From Fusarium oxysporum f. sp. lycopersici 4287 (Eukaryota > Ascomycota > Sordariomycetes > Hypocreales > Nectriaceae), in assembly GCF_000149955.1 (NCBI RefSeq), contig NC_030986.1, positions 4,615,870 to 4,679,869 of the forward strand: a DNA stretch of 64,000 nt, in the 5' to 3' direction. The notes below the pieces were generated by a model. The model did no database searches. It saw only the letters and a program-made list of their open reading frames with translations, and had not been told where the DNA came from. The first letter of the stretch is position 1. Each line of letters opens with the position of its first letter. The position numbers and the translations under genes were made by a program. Positions 22,968-35,675 of the stretch are shown one piece after another.

Positions 22968-25900
22968 TTTGTCGCAGTTAAAAAGGTGTGATAGAAATGA
23001 AAGTGGTGTGCGAGGGTATCTCGGAAAGAAATTGCTGTTGACACGATTGTGTTGTTGTCGAGTGTTGCTCAGAGATTGCTTTGAGTAATCCTTGTGATGA
23101 GTCTTGCAGGGTGAAAGATTTCTGAAAGGATTGAAGCGGTTTTATATCAGAGCCTGGCTTGTCCTTTGAGATTTTTCGGGCTGTTCGTTGTTCAAGTGAA
23201 CTGATAACGAATGGCGAACCACGGGTGCGGGTTCTGTTACAGTCGTTATTGTTCGGTGGTCGAACAGTGAATCAAAGGATTGTGGGTAATTGAACAACAA
23301 CGTTGGTAAAGGAAAGAAAGTGATGAGGAACAATAAGATCCCAACACGAGCAAGGTGAAGAATATTTGTTACTGTATTGAAGAGAGAAAACAACAGTGAC
23401 TGTACACCAGGAGTGACGAGCAGTGGCGGGCACAGATGGGTGAAGCGATCTTGTTTTCTCGAACAGGTCGACGGCGTCGGACGGGAGGCTCCAGGTGACA
23501 CAAGGGCCGAGTTCTTGTACGTTGTTCAGTCGGTGAGTTGATGAAAGCTGTCGTTCAGAAAAAGATTCCAGTGTCCGTTACAAACAGGATGGACTGGGGT
23601 AGAAGAAGTGAAGAGGAAGTTTCTTGATTGTGAGGGAATGTATCCAGCCCGTCAAGGGAGTGTCAAGAAGAAGAAGAAGTGAAGAAGAAAGAAGTCAAAA
23701 AGGGACCGTCTAGAGATAGAATCCTGAGCGTTGCTGCAGATGAAAAGAAAGAAAGCGGATTTTGGAGGTTGGGGAGGACCTCTTATGTAGTACTCCGTAC
23801 GATCACAACCACTTTCCTTTACCCACCAGGTCTGGCAGGTCAGAATGTTTCAGTCGTTTCGTTTCGGCTGCCTCTAAGCCAAGACACCGCACAGCACAGC
23901 ACAGCATAGAGCAGAGTCAATAACCGGACGGACCCTTGACAGTAGTTGACTAACTAATCCAAACCAATGGTCTCCTGATTCCCTGTCCTGAATCGCGGAG
24001 CGGCAAAGGTCGAGCGAATTAGTCGCTCTCGTTGTTCGTCTTTACCCCTTGCAGACTCGCAGAGCCAGGGCCTCCAACTCCACAGAGCATGAACACCCAA
24101 CTACACAGCCCGGAAGTAAGTGCCATCAAGAGGCGGGAGGGTCCCTTAGGATCGACGTTATTCCCTTGACTCGCCAGGAACAATTTTCGGGGAGCGAAGC
24201 GACTGGCGGTGGAAGCGTCTCGACTGTGGGCGTCTATGTCGCATGTGTCTGGAGACCCCCTTGGGAGCCGGCGCCTAATGGCAAGCAGAGGATTCTCTTA
24301 CCTAGGTACCTACCTATTCAGTAGTCACGTCATGGTACTTCTGATACCCAATACCCATAAATCATTTCCGTTTCTTTCTATCGCTATCGTAAGTTACATG
24401 GATCTCATGCCATTGTTCTCTGTGTACCTACCTGCGTTGATGTTGAAAAGAAAAGTGGTACCCCTGGACAGAGGCGCCGGGCCAAGAATTCGAAACCGAT
24501 CTCTTCCCCACATGCCCTTGCTCTCGCAGGCACAGACTCTTTCATTATCATGCTCAATACTCAATAGAAGTCTCTAACTAAGCCTCTTAAGCGTTTAGAC
24601 AGATATCTACTGGACAAGGGACAAGCGACACCTGATACACGAGTTGTTGGTCTAGCCCTTTTCTTTCTTTCTCTGTTATTAAATGTCTTGCTTTCTCTAT
24701 GAATACATCATGTGCTCTAATTAAACGTCTGCTTTTCATCTCGTAACACATACCTCATCTTCAACAATGGCACTCTTGCACGTGCTGCTTGCTTCGTAGA
24801 TCTCTTATGCCGTGTTTGCCTGCCATGCGCCGGGCTACATGATGTGAGACCTGACGCGGCCCGTTTGTTGCTCGCCTTTGTTGCCACCCAATATTGGTCT
24901 GTTTATAGTCACGTCCCCTGTTGTTTCGTTGTTTCGATCCTTCTTTATGCCCATCTTCGCCGAAATACCCGTCTCGCCTTCGGATGGAACGAATGTGATC
25001 CTTTCAGCACATCTATGTACACTAGAGGCATACTCTGTCACGGGTGTAAGTCGTCAAATCGCAAGGATTGGTTCACCTTTCACTTTGGTTGAAGGCCCGA
25101 GTTCCGCACTTCTTTTTTGGTCAAAGGGCAAACAAGGGTCAAAGGATGAAGCAAGCCTAGGTGACGGTCTAGGGTCGCCTCAGCCAATCATATTTTAAAA
25201 CCTACCCTGTCGCTTTGAAAGCCACCCGCGGCCTAGAAATGCATTGATTGGGCTGGTACCTGAGTGAAACGCGCCATCTGCAATGGCTTCAGGGGAGTCA
25301 GATCGGGCAACGATAATCCTTTCACCTGAGATGAAATTTGCCTTTCTTCTAACTGAAGCAAAAAATAAGTAACATCATGCACCTGAGATTTACGATTATC
25401 AATAGGATCAAGTTACTACTAATGACTTGCCTGTTGGGGATACTCGTGATTAATTCGTAAACAAATACACGTAACAGAACAATTTAAAACTGTCAAAGGT
25501 TCTGAACCCGAAACTTGGGTTATCGCGATTCGAGCAGGTCAAGTCAAATCTGACATGACTTCACGTGAAAATTTGTAATAGCGATGGCCCCTTTCATCTC
25601 CAATGCAATTCTAGAGAATCGGTTCCAAGGGTCCAAAACCACATATCTTTGGGTAGAGCACGTGAGACATTGTTCGAAGTGCCGGATATGCTTGGCCTGT
25701 AGGCACACAACAGCTTGGGGACACTGAATGACAAGTGAGTTCAAAGTACACAACCATTTATTCATAATGCCATGTGACAGGGGGTATTGAAAAAACGAGA
25801 GCGGTGTAGCCCCCTTCGAACTGTGATTCAATATCATAAATGTTCCATTGCGTTACCTGCCCAAGGTAAATAGAGTCCAACCGTCAAGCAATTCGATGTT

Positions 25901-28292
25901 CTGCATCTACCCTGTATAGGTTACCAGCGGATGTTGTTGACACTGCATGCTCTTGCCAATCCAATCAATCAATCATAGGTAGTCTAAAGTACAGCAACAC
26001 ATCACATCACATCGTCATATGAATGTATGCGCTGTGCTTACGCAAATTGCGGGGGTTTGACTCAGAAACCCGATATTGAACCATGGCCCATCCATGATCA
26101 TTCCCAGCGATTCGAGCCTTTTCTTGTCAACCAGGTAAAGCCGATTTGTTATTCCCCCGGTAAGGCAGGGTCTGTTGTTGATGATCGTCTACTGGGGGGA
26201 CCCGCATTTCCAAGCCTTCAACGGCTGAATGGACAGTTAATAAACTCCATCAACGCCTTAACCGCTCTTGAGACAGGGAAGGATGGAAATGCAACGTTGC
26301 GGTCACTGGCCATAGCGTTTGGAATAATAAAGATGAACTCTAAATAGAAGGCGGAAATAAAGAGAAGGAAGCTCAAGAAAGCCTGACAGGTACACTATCA
26401 GGCTATTCATTTAATAAGCCATTTCCACATCTCGGCGAGATAGATCTAGGCCACTGTCAGGCTATGTAATTACTTCATTCTAGCATAGGTATTGCTGTAG
26501 GGTACTAACCCAAAGTAACCGAGACGTAAGTTTAGTATTCAAGGCTTAGCACTCTCAAGCCCATACAAAGTCAACTGCGAAATGTTGACGTTAAAACCAT
26601 CGGCTGTCATCCGTGTTAGATCGTTCTTATTCTCTCACCCAGGTAACATTTGAGCTGACTTGACGTGTTCCTTCTCTCATTAATCTTGGTACTTACCTTA
26701 CTCACATCGGCGTTGTCCGGAAATGTTCAGCCGTGTTCTTTGCCCCGTCCCCTGTTTTAACATGCCCCTGCTGTGTTTGAAAACTCGCCAGGGTGACGAA
26801 TGGCGTGGGTTCCCACTAGCCCAGCCGCGCGTGTATGCATGTGAGAACTGTAATATCATGTTGATGAACTGTAAATAGCCGAGGTATTAGAAGTACTGAC
26901 CTCACCCTCCACTGCCTCCTAGCTAAGGCAGGTAGGTACCTGTTCGTACCTTCCATTTCTTCCATTGGCGGTAACTTGGTGCAAGACCCCAGGTTAAGTA
27001 CCCTTGTATCCGTACCTCTTTTAAGATATCGACCTCCCTCCTCTCTGCCACGAGACCGCATATCGAACGTCGTCTTGGACACTGACAAGCTACGATATTG
27101 GAACCTCATGATTGTCAATGCCAATACCCACCTAGGTACCTAGTCATTCCTCATGCACTGCCATTGCATATATTGTTCAATAGCAACGGTCCTTAAGATT
27201 CAATGTAATTGAGAAGTCGTTCAACTGCTAGCATACAAAGTATCCCTCTACAATTACAGTTGTTAATGTCCAGCTTGGTGGGTAAATAAACAGTCACTAT
27301 CGCACACATCTTCAAGCTGCTTGTACAGGTGAAACCAACATGGACATAGTCCTTTGTCTCATTTTATCATCTGGCTACTTGTGCTGCGTTGTAGATGGTA
27401 AGACAATGGTTGATGGGTGAATGCCTTTGCGTCGCGTCGCTTGATCTTGTCAACTCGACTGCTCGACCCCTTTCCTCACAACCAGACCACACTCTGATTC
27501 CTTAGCTGCCCCATTTGTCACTGCTATTAGCAAACACTGTCAAAGATTTGAAGGCATAAACTATTCAGCAACCACCGGAACACTCTCAATGGTGGCATTG
27601 CAGTTAGCTCTGGGTTTTGCCTAAAACCGGATTTGCACCGAGTCATTCCCCTACTAAACGTCCGTTCTCACTTGGGCGATAGAAAACCACCCTTAGGCCT
27701 CACCTACCACCGCCCAGGTCGCCTCTCAGGTTTCGAGGGTTGCCAGTCCAGATGTTTGGTGTTGGTGTCCCCGCACCCAAGTTTACGAGGCTACCGGCCC
27801 AGCCTGTTCGACTACGCTTCCTCAATGCTTGTCCGCTCGGGGAAGCACTGAGAACAGAGACGGGCACTCCGACGCCCCATTTGTCCACTGTTGCCAAGGT
27901 ACAACCAAACAGCATTGCCAACCCCATTGCCATCCAATCAACATGATAACAGATGGACAATATCAATGTCGTTTCATCTCTTCCACAGCTGACACCATCC
28001 ACCGAGCTGCACCGTCCATTAACCCAATGATGTATTTGCTAGCCCAAGTACTTAGGCCATCCGAGGCTTAGGCCCCCTTTCATCTAAGCTTTGTCGTGCG
28101 AGGTCGCACGAAATTCCTATACTGAAACTCGTATGCAATGATTCACACACTGTTGTCTTGAAAGAGCTCAGGCTCCGAGATAAGTGCGTTAAGGTCTATC
28201 TCGGTGAGGCTGCCGCCCAGAAAGGTCATGCTAAGTGCTGCACTTTATTTTATGTGAGGGCGAAGAGGAAACCCAATGCTGAGTTTCAGATT
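22968..28292. other. Gene-free block of 5.3 kb
   Basis: Only short unrelated ORFs are present on both strands, with no conserved motif that I can recognise. The part next to the LPMO should hold its promoter. There is an AAG-rich run at 23665-23694, the nonamer TACTCCGTA at 23791-23799, the palindrome TACCTAGGTA at 24299-24308 and a related CCTAGGTACCTAG at 27131-27143. No transposase, reverse transcriptase, tRNA or 5S rRNA was found by eye. Confidence 0.6.
23665..23694. repeat. AAG-rich trinucleotide run
   Basis: An imperfect (AAG)n purine tract lies upstream of the LPMO gene. Confidence 0.7.
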
Positions 28293-31212
28293 TTATTTGG
28301 CTTCCTCTGAAGCCTCTGAAGGTCGAGGGTGGCTGGCGGCAGGCACCGCGTGGTTAGCTTGGGGCGTCTGGTGCGTTCCTTGGCCGCCATATCCCTTGCT
28401 ATAGTTACTGCCACCTCGGTGCTGCCCGCTATACTGGTGGCCCTGCTGTGGACTCGTGCCAAAGTGTTGAGGCACAGGGCTACTATACCCGCCCCTCACT
28501 ACACTGGCGTTAGTCGCTTGTTAATTCTCTGCGTGGCGATGGGTGTCAGTATGACTTACTTGGACCGCCTTGCTGGCCTGGGTTAAAAACAGGCTGGTTG
28601 TACTGCACGTTGGGGCTCATTCCATACATGGGCTGTCCTTGTTGTGACCCCTGATGCGCCATCATCGGCGCCGCGGGACGACCAGGGCTGGGATAGCCAT
28701 TAACACCAGGGACTGGCTGAGGTCCAGAAGGGGGCATGAATTGCGGGTGTCCTCCAGGATACATCATCTGCGGGCCAGGAACCATTCCTTGAGGTCCAGG
28801 TATAAACTGCTGCGGCATCATCATCGGGCCACCCATCTGACCCTGCTGAGGAGCCATATATTGATGATTGTTAGAGAAATTGCGGAACTGATTCATCTGA
28901 GGCGTGCCAGGTCCCATGAATACTGCCTGGTTGTATGGTACTTGCGGAGAATTGTAAGCTACAGGCACGTTGCTGAGGCGGGGTGAAGCAAAAGACTGAG
29001 CCGAGTTTGAGTGCATCATGCGGTGATCGTCGTTTCCATATGGCGGATGGGGAACATGACCATGCTGAGGTGTGTGCATCTGCATGGGAGGCATATGAGG
29101 CGAGCCCCTAGGAGCCATGTTGTGCGCGCCCTGCTGGAGGTGGAATGGTAGTTGATGTTGATGTGGAATCTGAGGAACAACATGTTGAGGGTTTGGGGTA
29201 GCCAACGCAGGACCGCCAAATGGCTGGCGTTCGAAGTATTCCTTGTAAGTCAAATGCATCGTTGACTCGGGCTTCTCATTGTCTTGGAGCTGCCGCCAGG
29301 TGGGCAGTGTATCGAAGGAAGGGCGCAGGCCGGCGTTTTCGTCCCAGTTTCTCCCTTGAGGGGGTGTCAAGGTCTGGATATGAGACAGTATATAACATTT
29401 CTTGACATCAATGGCCTTTGTCTTACGGCGGATGAGCTGACCATCGGAAACGCCACTGCTTGCTGAGGAATTGACATTGTTAGCAGCAGATCGAGGACTC
29501 GAGGCTGCACTGGCGTGGCTATTGGGATTGAAGGCAGCCGCGAACGGGCTGGGCCTGAATTCGTGGCTATTCGGGTTCAGCTTTGCACCCATATGGCTAG
29601 GGTTGCCGCTGAGGCGTCGGTTATAGCCAGCTTCGACACCACTAGCTGGCCCTGTTGGAGGAGCACGGGTTTCCTGACTAGGAGTGTGTCCCTGATGGGT
29701 TGCAGGAGGTTGAGAGTATTTTTGTTGTTCAACATTGCGTAATCGCTGGGCCAGAGTGCCGGTTTGTTGTTGTGGAGGCACATGGGGACGGTTGTTTCGA
29801 TACTGCTGTCCATGATAGGGCTGCTGAGCGTACTGCTGGCGAGCACCAGGATGGCGAGGTTGTCCCCCGGCTGCAGGCGTAGGCTGAGCACCGGCAGGAC
29901 CACGGGCTGCTCGGGTATCACTGGGAGGAGCAGATGCACCAGCCGCAGCTGGTGCACCTTGACCAGAGGTTTTAGCCTGGGAGTCTTTTGATGGAGCAAC
30001 CTTCTCCTTAGTCACGGCAGTAGCCTTGGCCTTGGCCACCTCTTCGGCATTTTTGATAGCCTTGGCCTGGATTTCTTGTTGCTTGAGGGGATCCTTGGCT
30101 ATGATGGAGACTAAATCTGTAGGGACTGGGGTTGAGAGTTTGAAAGAGTTGGCAAACTTCTTTAACTCTGTCAACTTGACCTCTTTGTCCTGCTTGGCTT
30201 TGTTGCTTCTAGCCTTCTCGGCGTTCTGTCGTTGCTGGCTAGCAAATGTCTTGAATTCTTTTAACACATCGTGTTCGACTGTGGAAGTAGCACTGGGAGC
30301 AGGAGCAGCCTGACTTCCAGGAGCTGGGGCAACTTTGGCGGTATCGCTTGACTTAGTCTCGGCCGCTTTGCCATTAGCAGGCTTTGAGTCATTGATCGAG
30401 GGCTCTGTGACCTTGACTTCTGCCGGAGCTTTCTGCGCATCAGTTTTCGGCATTGATCCGTTCTTGATAGCGTCGGAGGACTGAGCTTTGGACTCTTCAG
30501 GGGCTGGCGGAGCCTGCTTCTTGGGCGGTGCTTTGATCTGGGAAGAAATGATTGCAGGGTCAATAGGGGCACCTTTGACACTAGATTGAGCCGCGGGTGC
30601 CCGCTTGGCTGGCGGAGTGTACTTGTTCTCACGCCCAGCGGACAGAGGCGGGAAGTCTTGGCGCCGAACACCGCTGTATCTGTAGGAGAACTATGGTTAG
30701 CCATACGAAGAAATGGTTGGGAAAGGGATAGTTACTTGTCCTCTTCATCACCCCCATCATCTCCGCCTACGTAGTCCATGATACGTTCCTCAGCCACGTG
30801 AGCAGTAGTGGGCGCACTGCGTTCAATTTCGCGCGCCTTCCTGTCTGCTGCAGCTATCCTCTCTCTGTATTCTGGGTGGTTCTTATCAATAGCGGTAGTG
30901 TAGAAGTTCTCATCGTAATTGGTTTTCAATCCAAAGAGCCTCTCATTCTCGGCGAACTGATCCCAATTACCGCTACCACTAGACTTCTCAAGGCCGCCAT
31001 TGAAGGTATCGTTCGAATCGGGGACCCAAGGTTGAAGAACCCGCTCGTTACCGAATCGATTTTTGGAGATGGCAGTATCGGTTCGGAATGCAGCCCGGCC
31101 TCCTATAGCACCCAGGATTAGATAGTTCTTGCTCGAAAAGACTGCACAACAAACCATTTTGTTTGCCCCCAGACCCCCCACCAGCTATTCCATCCTTCTT
31201 CGGAACGGGCAT
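28293..31212 (-). CDS. PBP1: PBP1/ataxin-2 homologue with LsmAD and PAM2 but no visible Sm domain
   Basis: Exons 31155-31212, 30736-31102, 28560-30679 and 28293-28498 join in frame to give 916 residues. The 52-nt first intron has a CTAATC branch and joins KQNG to GRAAFRTDTAIS. The LsmAD domain follows (WDQFAENERLFGLKTNYDEN and a basic helix ending RKAREIE). Next come KYSGVRRQDFPPLS, a long Ala/Gln/Pro-rich region and a PAM2-type motif KLNPNSHEFRP (nt 29551-29583) that should bind poly(A)-binding protein. The tail is rich in Met, Pro, Gln and Gly. Family members act in stress granules and mRNA stability. The SM-ATX domain normally found ahead of LsmAD is not seen in the next 2 kb, so the chosen ATG (31212) is provisional. 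Confidence 0.88.
29551..29583 (-). other. PAM2-like motif within PBP1
   Basis: The sequence KLNPNSHEFRP fits the LNxxAxxFxP pattern that docks on the MLLE domain of poly(A)-binding protein, with Ser in place of Ala. Confidence 0.75.
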
Positions 31213-33540
31213 ATTCAGAAACGCTCCAGTCGTTATGTAAATTCTTAAAAGAGAGTCAAGTTTTACGAAGCTCGGCCACCATTCAGGTAACCAGAAAGAA
31301 GCTCAAGTGACGATGTGGGATGATTGTGGGTGTTTCGTTTGGGATCGCAGAAGGACAGGAAGCGACTTCGTGATTCTAAATAGACGCAGATGTTAGCCTT
31401 CCAAGGGCTATGAAGTCTCTCTGCTCAGACGTAAATGGCAGGGAGAAAAGAGCTCAGCAGTGTATCATTAGAGGCCACGTCCTGATACTATGACGTGACG
31501 ACAGTGGATTACACGACAATCGTGGGGTTTGGGGATGCTCGATAAGGGGAAATACCAAATCGACTTGGTAGAGGGGGAGAGATGGGTATAATGCAACGAC
31601 TTACTTTGCGATAACGCTTGAGGAGATCAATACAATAGTCGGGCGATACGGTGACTACCTTATGGAGCTGGGCTGAGTCTGCTGGGCCAAGGCCAAAGCT
31701 ATAGTAAACTTGCCAAACGCTCACTTCTGACTCAATGCTGAGAAGGTTAGTAACTGTATGCATACATTCATACGTAGAGCCGTTTCTGATCCACTAGATA
31801 GAATTCCGGTGAGCGTTGTGTGCTTGGGAGTTAAAAATAAAAATTAAAAAAAAAGAGAGAGAGCGAAATAGTAGGGAGGCCAAGCCGAGCAGTTGTGTGA
31901 GGAGAAGCGAAAAGGCGGCTCCAACGAAAACGCTGTCAGGAAAACGGGCGAAGAAAGTTAAAGACGAGGGGCTTCGAGTGGCTTTACCTCGCGAGGTCTC
32001 TAGAGACAGAAAAAAAAACCCAGATACAATGATCTAGAGCGTCGTCCAGCTCGCGTGCCGTTAAAATTGCCTTGCAATGGGCAATAAGAGCATGGAGCGA
32101 ATGCGGAAAGGGAGGGTTTGAGTCGTGGTTGGAAGGGAGAGTCGAGACGATGAGCGACGAGGATTTGGTGGTAGTCGAATTGGTGGTTGAGGCTTGGGGA
32201 CTGAACCTTCACTCCGCGAGGTACCTACCTAAGGGGACGGCACAGTACAGGACAGAACAACACAGTAAGTGGAGGTCAGGTCACAGTGGCAGTACCTTAA
32301 TGGAGGGTCAAAGGGTAGTACTTACTTAAGGTATACAGGTAAGCCGCCTCCTCTGTTGCTGTTCTGCAGGACCAGAACCCTCTCTTTTAGTTTGCTCAGG
32401 GACAGACAGCCGCGGAAAGGCTTTTTCCTCCCGGTAATGGGTCCCCTGCTTAACCTTTTACTGTCGTGAGTGTCATGTTTGGCCAGTGTCGTGTGTCTGA
32501 ATGCCTGTAGGTACAGTTGACAATTCTGTGGGTCGCTCTCGAAAGCTGTGTCTTGTGAGTGGTTTCCCTAACCTAAGCTTTGACATCCATCCTACTAACA
32601 ATAACTTAGGTTATTCGTTATCCATGGGTGTTTTAGTAGTACGATCCATCATGTCTTATAGGACTCATCGACTTCAACAATTGGTAACAAATCACAATAT
32701 GCACAACCGCCCTCAGTTGCAATAAAATTGTGAGGCAGTCTAGACCGTACCCCAGCTCCATTTTCTTCTTTCTACCTAGCAGGTATCCAGTTGTGAATGT
32801 GCTTCAACTACGGAGTACGTATGAAAGCTTACACGCTTGTTGCTATAAAAGTGGGCGTTGCTGGGGATGCAGTGGAGATATGGTACAGTGCGCATAACCC
32901 GCATGGGTATTGAATCTTCAGCGCTTGCAGTGACATTCAGCTTCTATTGAGGTATCATCAGAAAACATGCAAAGGCCCAATGCATGTCCAAACACAAGAG
33001 GAGAGGGGCTATACTGGTGTAGGCGCAGTGTTGGTGGTACAACTTGTGTACCCACGAATACGATGCTGACTGCAAGTTTGGGGCAGCGACTGGTTTTCAA
33101 ACGTATGAGTGGCTGTAGTAACCTGACCGGTTCTGGATTCGCCGAGTTGCATACGAATGTTTTCAACTCTAGGATGTCTGGCGAGAATCCAGAGTTAAGT
33201 CTGGTGCGAAAAGAGGCTCAAGTTGCCTTCAACATTGCGGCCCTTACGGGTTGACTGGTAAGGCCATCTTTGAGCCCTCACAACTCTTTACCAAAGCGTA
33301 CGTCGGCAAAAGAAACCCTGTAAGGTGCTGCCTCTGAATGCAATACAACAGATCAAATTCGATCTGTCTTCGCGAGAGATAAGCGTCACAAAGCTCATGT
33401 AACGTAAAATTGATGATGGAGAACAAAGGGGCCTAAAATGGATCAAAGGATTTCTACTACAAATATTCACAAAGAGGTCAGCCTCTCCCACATGACTTCT
33501 AAACTGTTGGTACAAGTTGTTTTCTCTCTTGGACCTCCAT
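31213..33540. other. Intergenic between PBP1 and QCR2
   Basis: About 2.3 kb lie between two minus-strand genes. Apart from the small ORF candidate at 31425-31763, both strands hold only short ORFs. This is where the missing 5' exons of PBP1 would be expected; I searched the three minus-strand frames from 31141 to 32100 for an Sm-fold pattern and found none. The inverted nonamer TACGGAGTA is at 32809-32817. Confidence 0.55.
31425..31763 (-). CDS. Possible small spliced ORF of 73 residues (hypothetical)
   Basis: An ATG at 31763 opens a frame with good amino-acid composition (EVSVWQVYYSFGLGP, VSPDYCIDLLKRYRK) to a consensus donor AAA|GTAAGT at 31605/31604. A plausible acceptor (CATAG) at 31488 joins in phase to 31425-31487 (YQDVASNDTLLSSF, ending PAIYV and a stop). 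The intron would be 117 nt. Alternatively a GTATG...TACTAAC...CAG segment (31738-31773) could be an upstream 36-nt intron, which would change the N-terminus. It may be a real small gene, a 5' leader ORF of PBP1, or chance. I recognise no family. Confidence 0.35.
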
Positions 33541-35089
33541 TTATACTCGCAGACCAATATCCTCAGCGTAGGGCAGTACGAACAGATCACCGACAGTTGA
33601 AACGGTGGCCTTACCCTCAAGGAGAGTCTTGGCAGCCTGTAAAGGGAATGATTAGTCTTATATAAACATTTGACAAGAGTCAGGGTAAGTTCTTACAGTT
33701 TTAATGGTTTCAGCGGAGACACCATCGATAGCCTTGGCAATGGTAGCAGAGTCGTAGGGCTTGCCGCTATTGACGATACCAGAGCCAGCGAGGGCGATAC
33801 TGGGTTGTCGGAGCTGGTTCTGGTTCAGAAGGTTGAACTTAGCGTTGGCAACGGCCTTCTTGACATCCTCCTGGCTCGCTTGGCCATCTGCTATGCTCTT
33901 GAGCACCTTGACAGTCTCCTCAGCACCCTTGCGGACAGAGGCAGCGGGACCACTGAGCTGAACAGCAAGGAGACCAGCATCGGAGTAGGTTAGGTTGGAG
34001 GTGTTGACAGTAAGACCGGAGGTGCCAGCAGTGGCCTTGGCCAGCAGGCTAAAGCCAGGAGCCCACTTGATGGTGGACTGACCACCGAGGAGAGCAGCCA
34101 GCACAGCGTGCTCAGGCTTGGTGGAGTCGTAACCGGAGCCGGGGAAAGCAATGACAATAGAGTTGCCAGCACTGGAGCTTGTTCGCTGCTCACCACCAAA
34201 GTACTTGGTGGCGTCCGTCTTGAGAGTTTGGCCACTTCGAGGGGTAGAAGGCACGTCCTTGAAGAACTGGCCAACCCACTTGGAGAGAGAATCGGGGGAG
34301 GCACCGTCGGCAATGAGAGCAATGTTGGGCTTAGCGTAAGCAACGTCGGCGTAGCTGGCAATGTACTCCTCGTTCAAGTACTTCTGGTAAGGAGTTGAGG
34401 AGCTGGGGAGGAGGGAGGAGCCGAGACCAGTGTGGAAAGCGATAGCGTGGGCGTTGTCGAGAGCAGTGGCGGCGACGTCGGCGTTGAGGGCAGCCTGCTT
34501 GGCGTGGAGAACACGCTCAACATCCTCGTGGAACTCGTGAGCTAGCAATCCTCATTAATATGGCTCAAATGTATATGTAGTGTACGGTTGAATGTTTACT
34601 CACTGGTATACTTGGTCAGGGAGATGACCTCAGCGAGGAGCTCGGTGAAGTAAGGCAGATCCTCGCGGAGAAAGCTAGCTTCGACAACAACAGCCTCCCT
34701 GGAGTGAGAGGAAGCCAATTGGCCACCAAGAAGCTCAGACTCGCGAGTAATGCGAAGACCAGATCGTCGCTGGGTGTTCTACATAGAGCCAGCAAATTAG
34801 CTCAAGTCGTTTATTTCCACTCGATGCTCTCGTCTCTCACCTTGAACGCAAATTCGGCAAGGCCAACAGAAAGGCCAGGAAGAGGCTGGTAGCGAGTACC
34901 GGCCTTGGCCACAACAGCGAGCTTAGTAGTAGGACCGTGAGCATCCCGCGAGGCAACCTTGAGGCCAGTCACATCCGAGGTCTCGTATGATCCGGTCGAA
35001 GCAGCGGCGGCGTAGGTTCGTCGCTGGACGCGGCAGGCCTGGCGGGCAGCCTGCTGCGCAGTTCGCGCAAGGGACGATCTCGAGATCAT
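33541..35089 (-). CDS. QCR2: Cytochrome b-c1 complex subunit 2 (core protein 2), mitochondrial
   Basis: Four exons (34841-35089, 34604-34778, 33697-34541, 33541-33636) give 454 residues. The first 26 residues (MISRSSLARTAQQAARQA and onward) form an Arg/Ala-rich presequence, with a likely cleavage region near RRTYAAAA. The rest follows the M16 peptidase fold, including the KLAVVAKAGTRYQP strand and AEFAFKNTQRRS. The zinc motif HxxEH is absent, as expected for the non-catalytic core 2 subunit of complex III. The gene is divergent from RPC82. All introns have GT/AG ends and restore frame. Confidence 0.95.
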
Positions 35090-35675
35090 ATTCGCGGGTG
35101 ATGGCGTAGGCAATTGGCGATCCTTCGGCCGTCTAGGTGAAGCAATTGATCTCCAAGAGAAGTGCCTCGTCGAAAAGGTCCCGTCTAATTTTCGGGCTAC
35201 GGGGACGAGAGAAAATGTCACGTGATTGGCTCCGGTCAGCCAGATTTCCATCCGCGGCATTGGCTCATCAGTGTGACTTCAGCGACATTTGAACTGGCTT
35301 TGGCGCTAGGGAAAGAATGAATAGCATTGAAGTTTTGAACCCCACCTATTGTGAGGACAGGCCTACCAGCTGCTGACTTACATCAGAGTTGCAGGCAAAA
35401 ATTAACTTAACGATCCATTAGCATTTGCGCTGGAAAAAAAAAAAGCATCCCAGCCTTCTTGCTCTCTTGTTTTCTTTTCCACCCTTTAACCTTACAGCTA
35501 GCATTACTGATAACGAGACTCTCGATCTATTCTTTCCCAGGCCCTCGGTTCTTCTTTTATGGTTTTTGTCAATCAATGACGTTCCGGTAGCAAGTGTGGA
35601 AGCTCTAGAGATAGTGAGAGGATCTCTAGGAGCAAGCAATGCTCGTTGTGAGTCGAAGCAGCTCGACAACCATTT
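35090..35675. promoter_or_regulatory. Divergent promoter between QCR2 and RPC82
   Basis: A 586-nt spacer separates the two start codons. A short A run lies at about 35433-35444. No other gene is visible. Confidence 0.55.

Noticed and set aside
25544..25837. Minus-strand ORF with a Cys/His pattern (VIQCPQAVVCLQAKHIRHF) resembling transposon-linked zinc-finger remnants
   Set aside because: One Cys of the expected pair is missing and the surrounding sequence gives no further match; the similarity is too weak to call.
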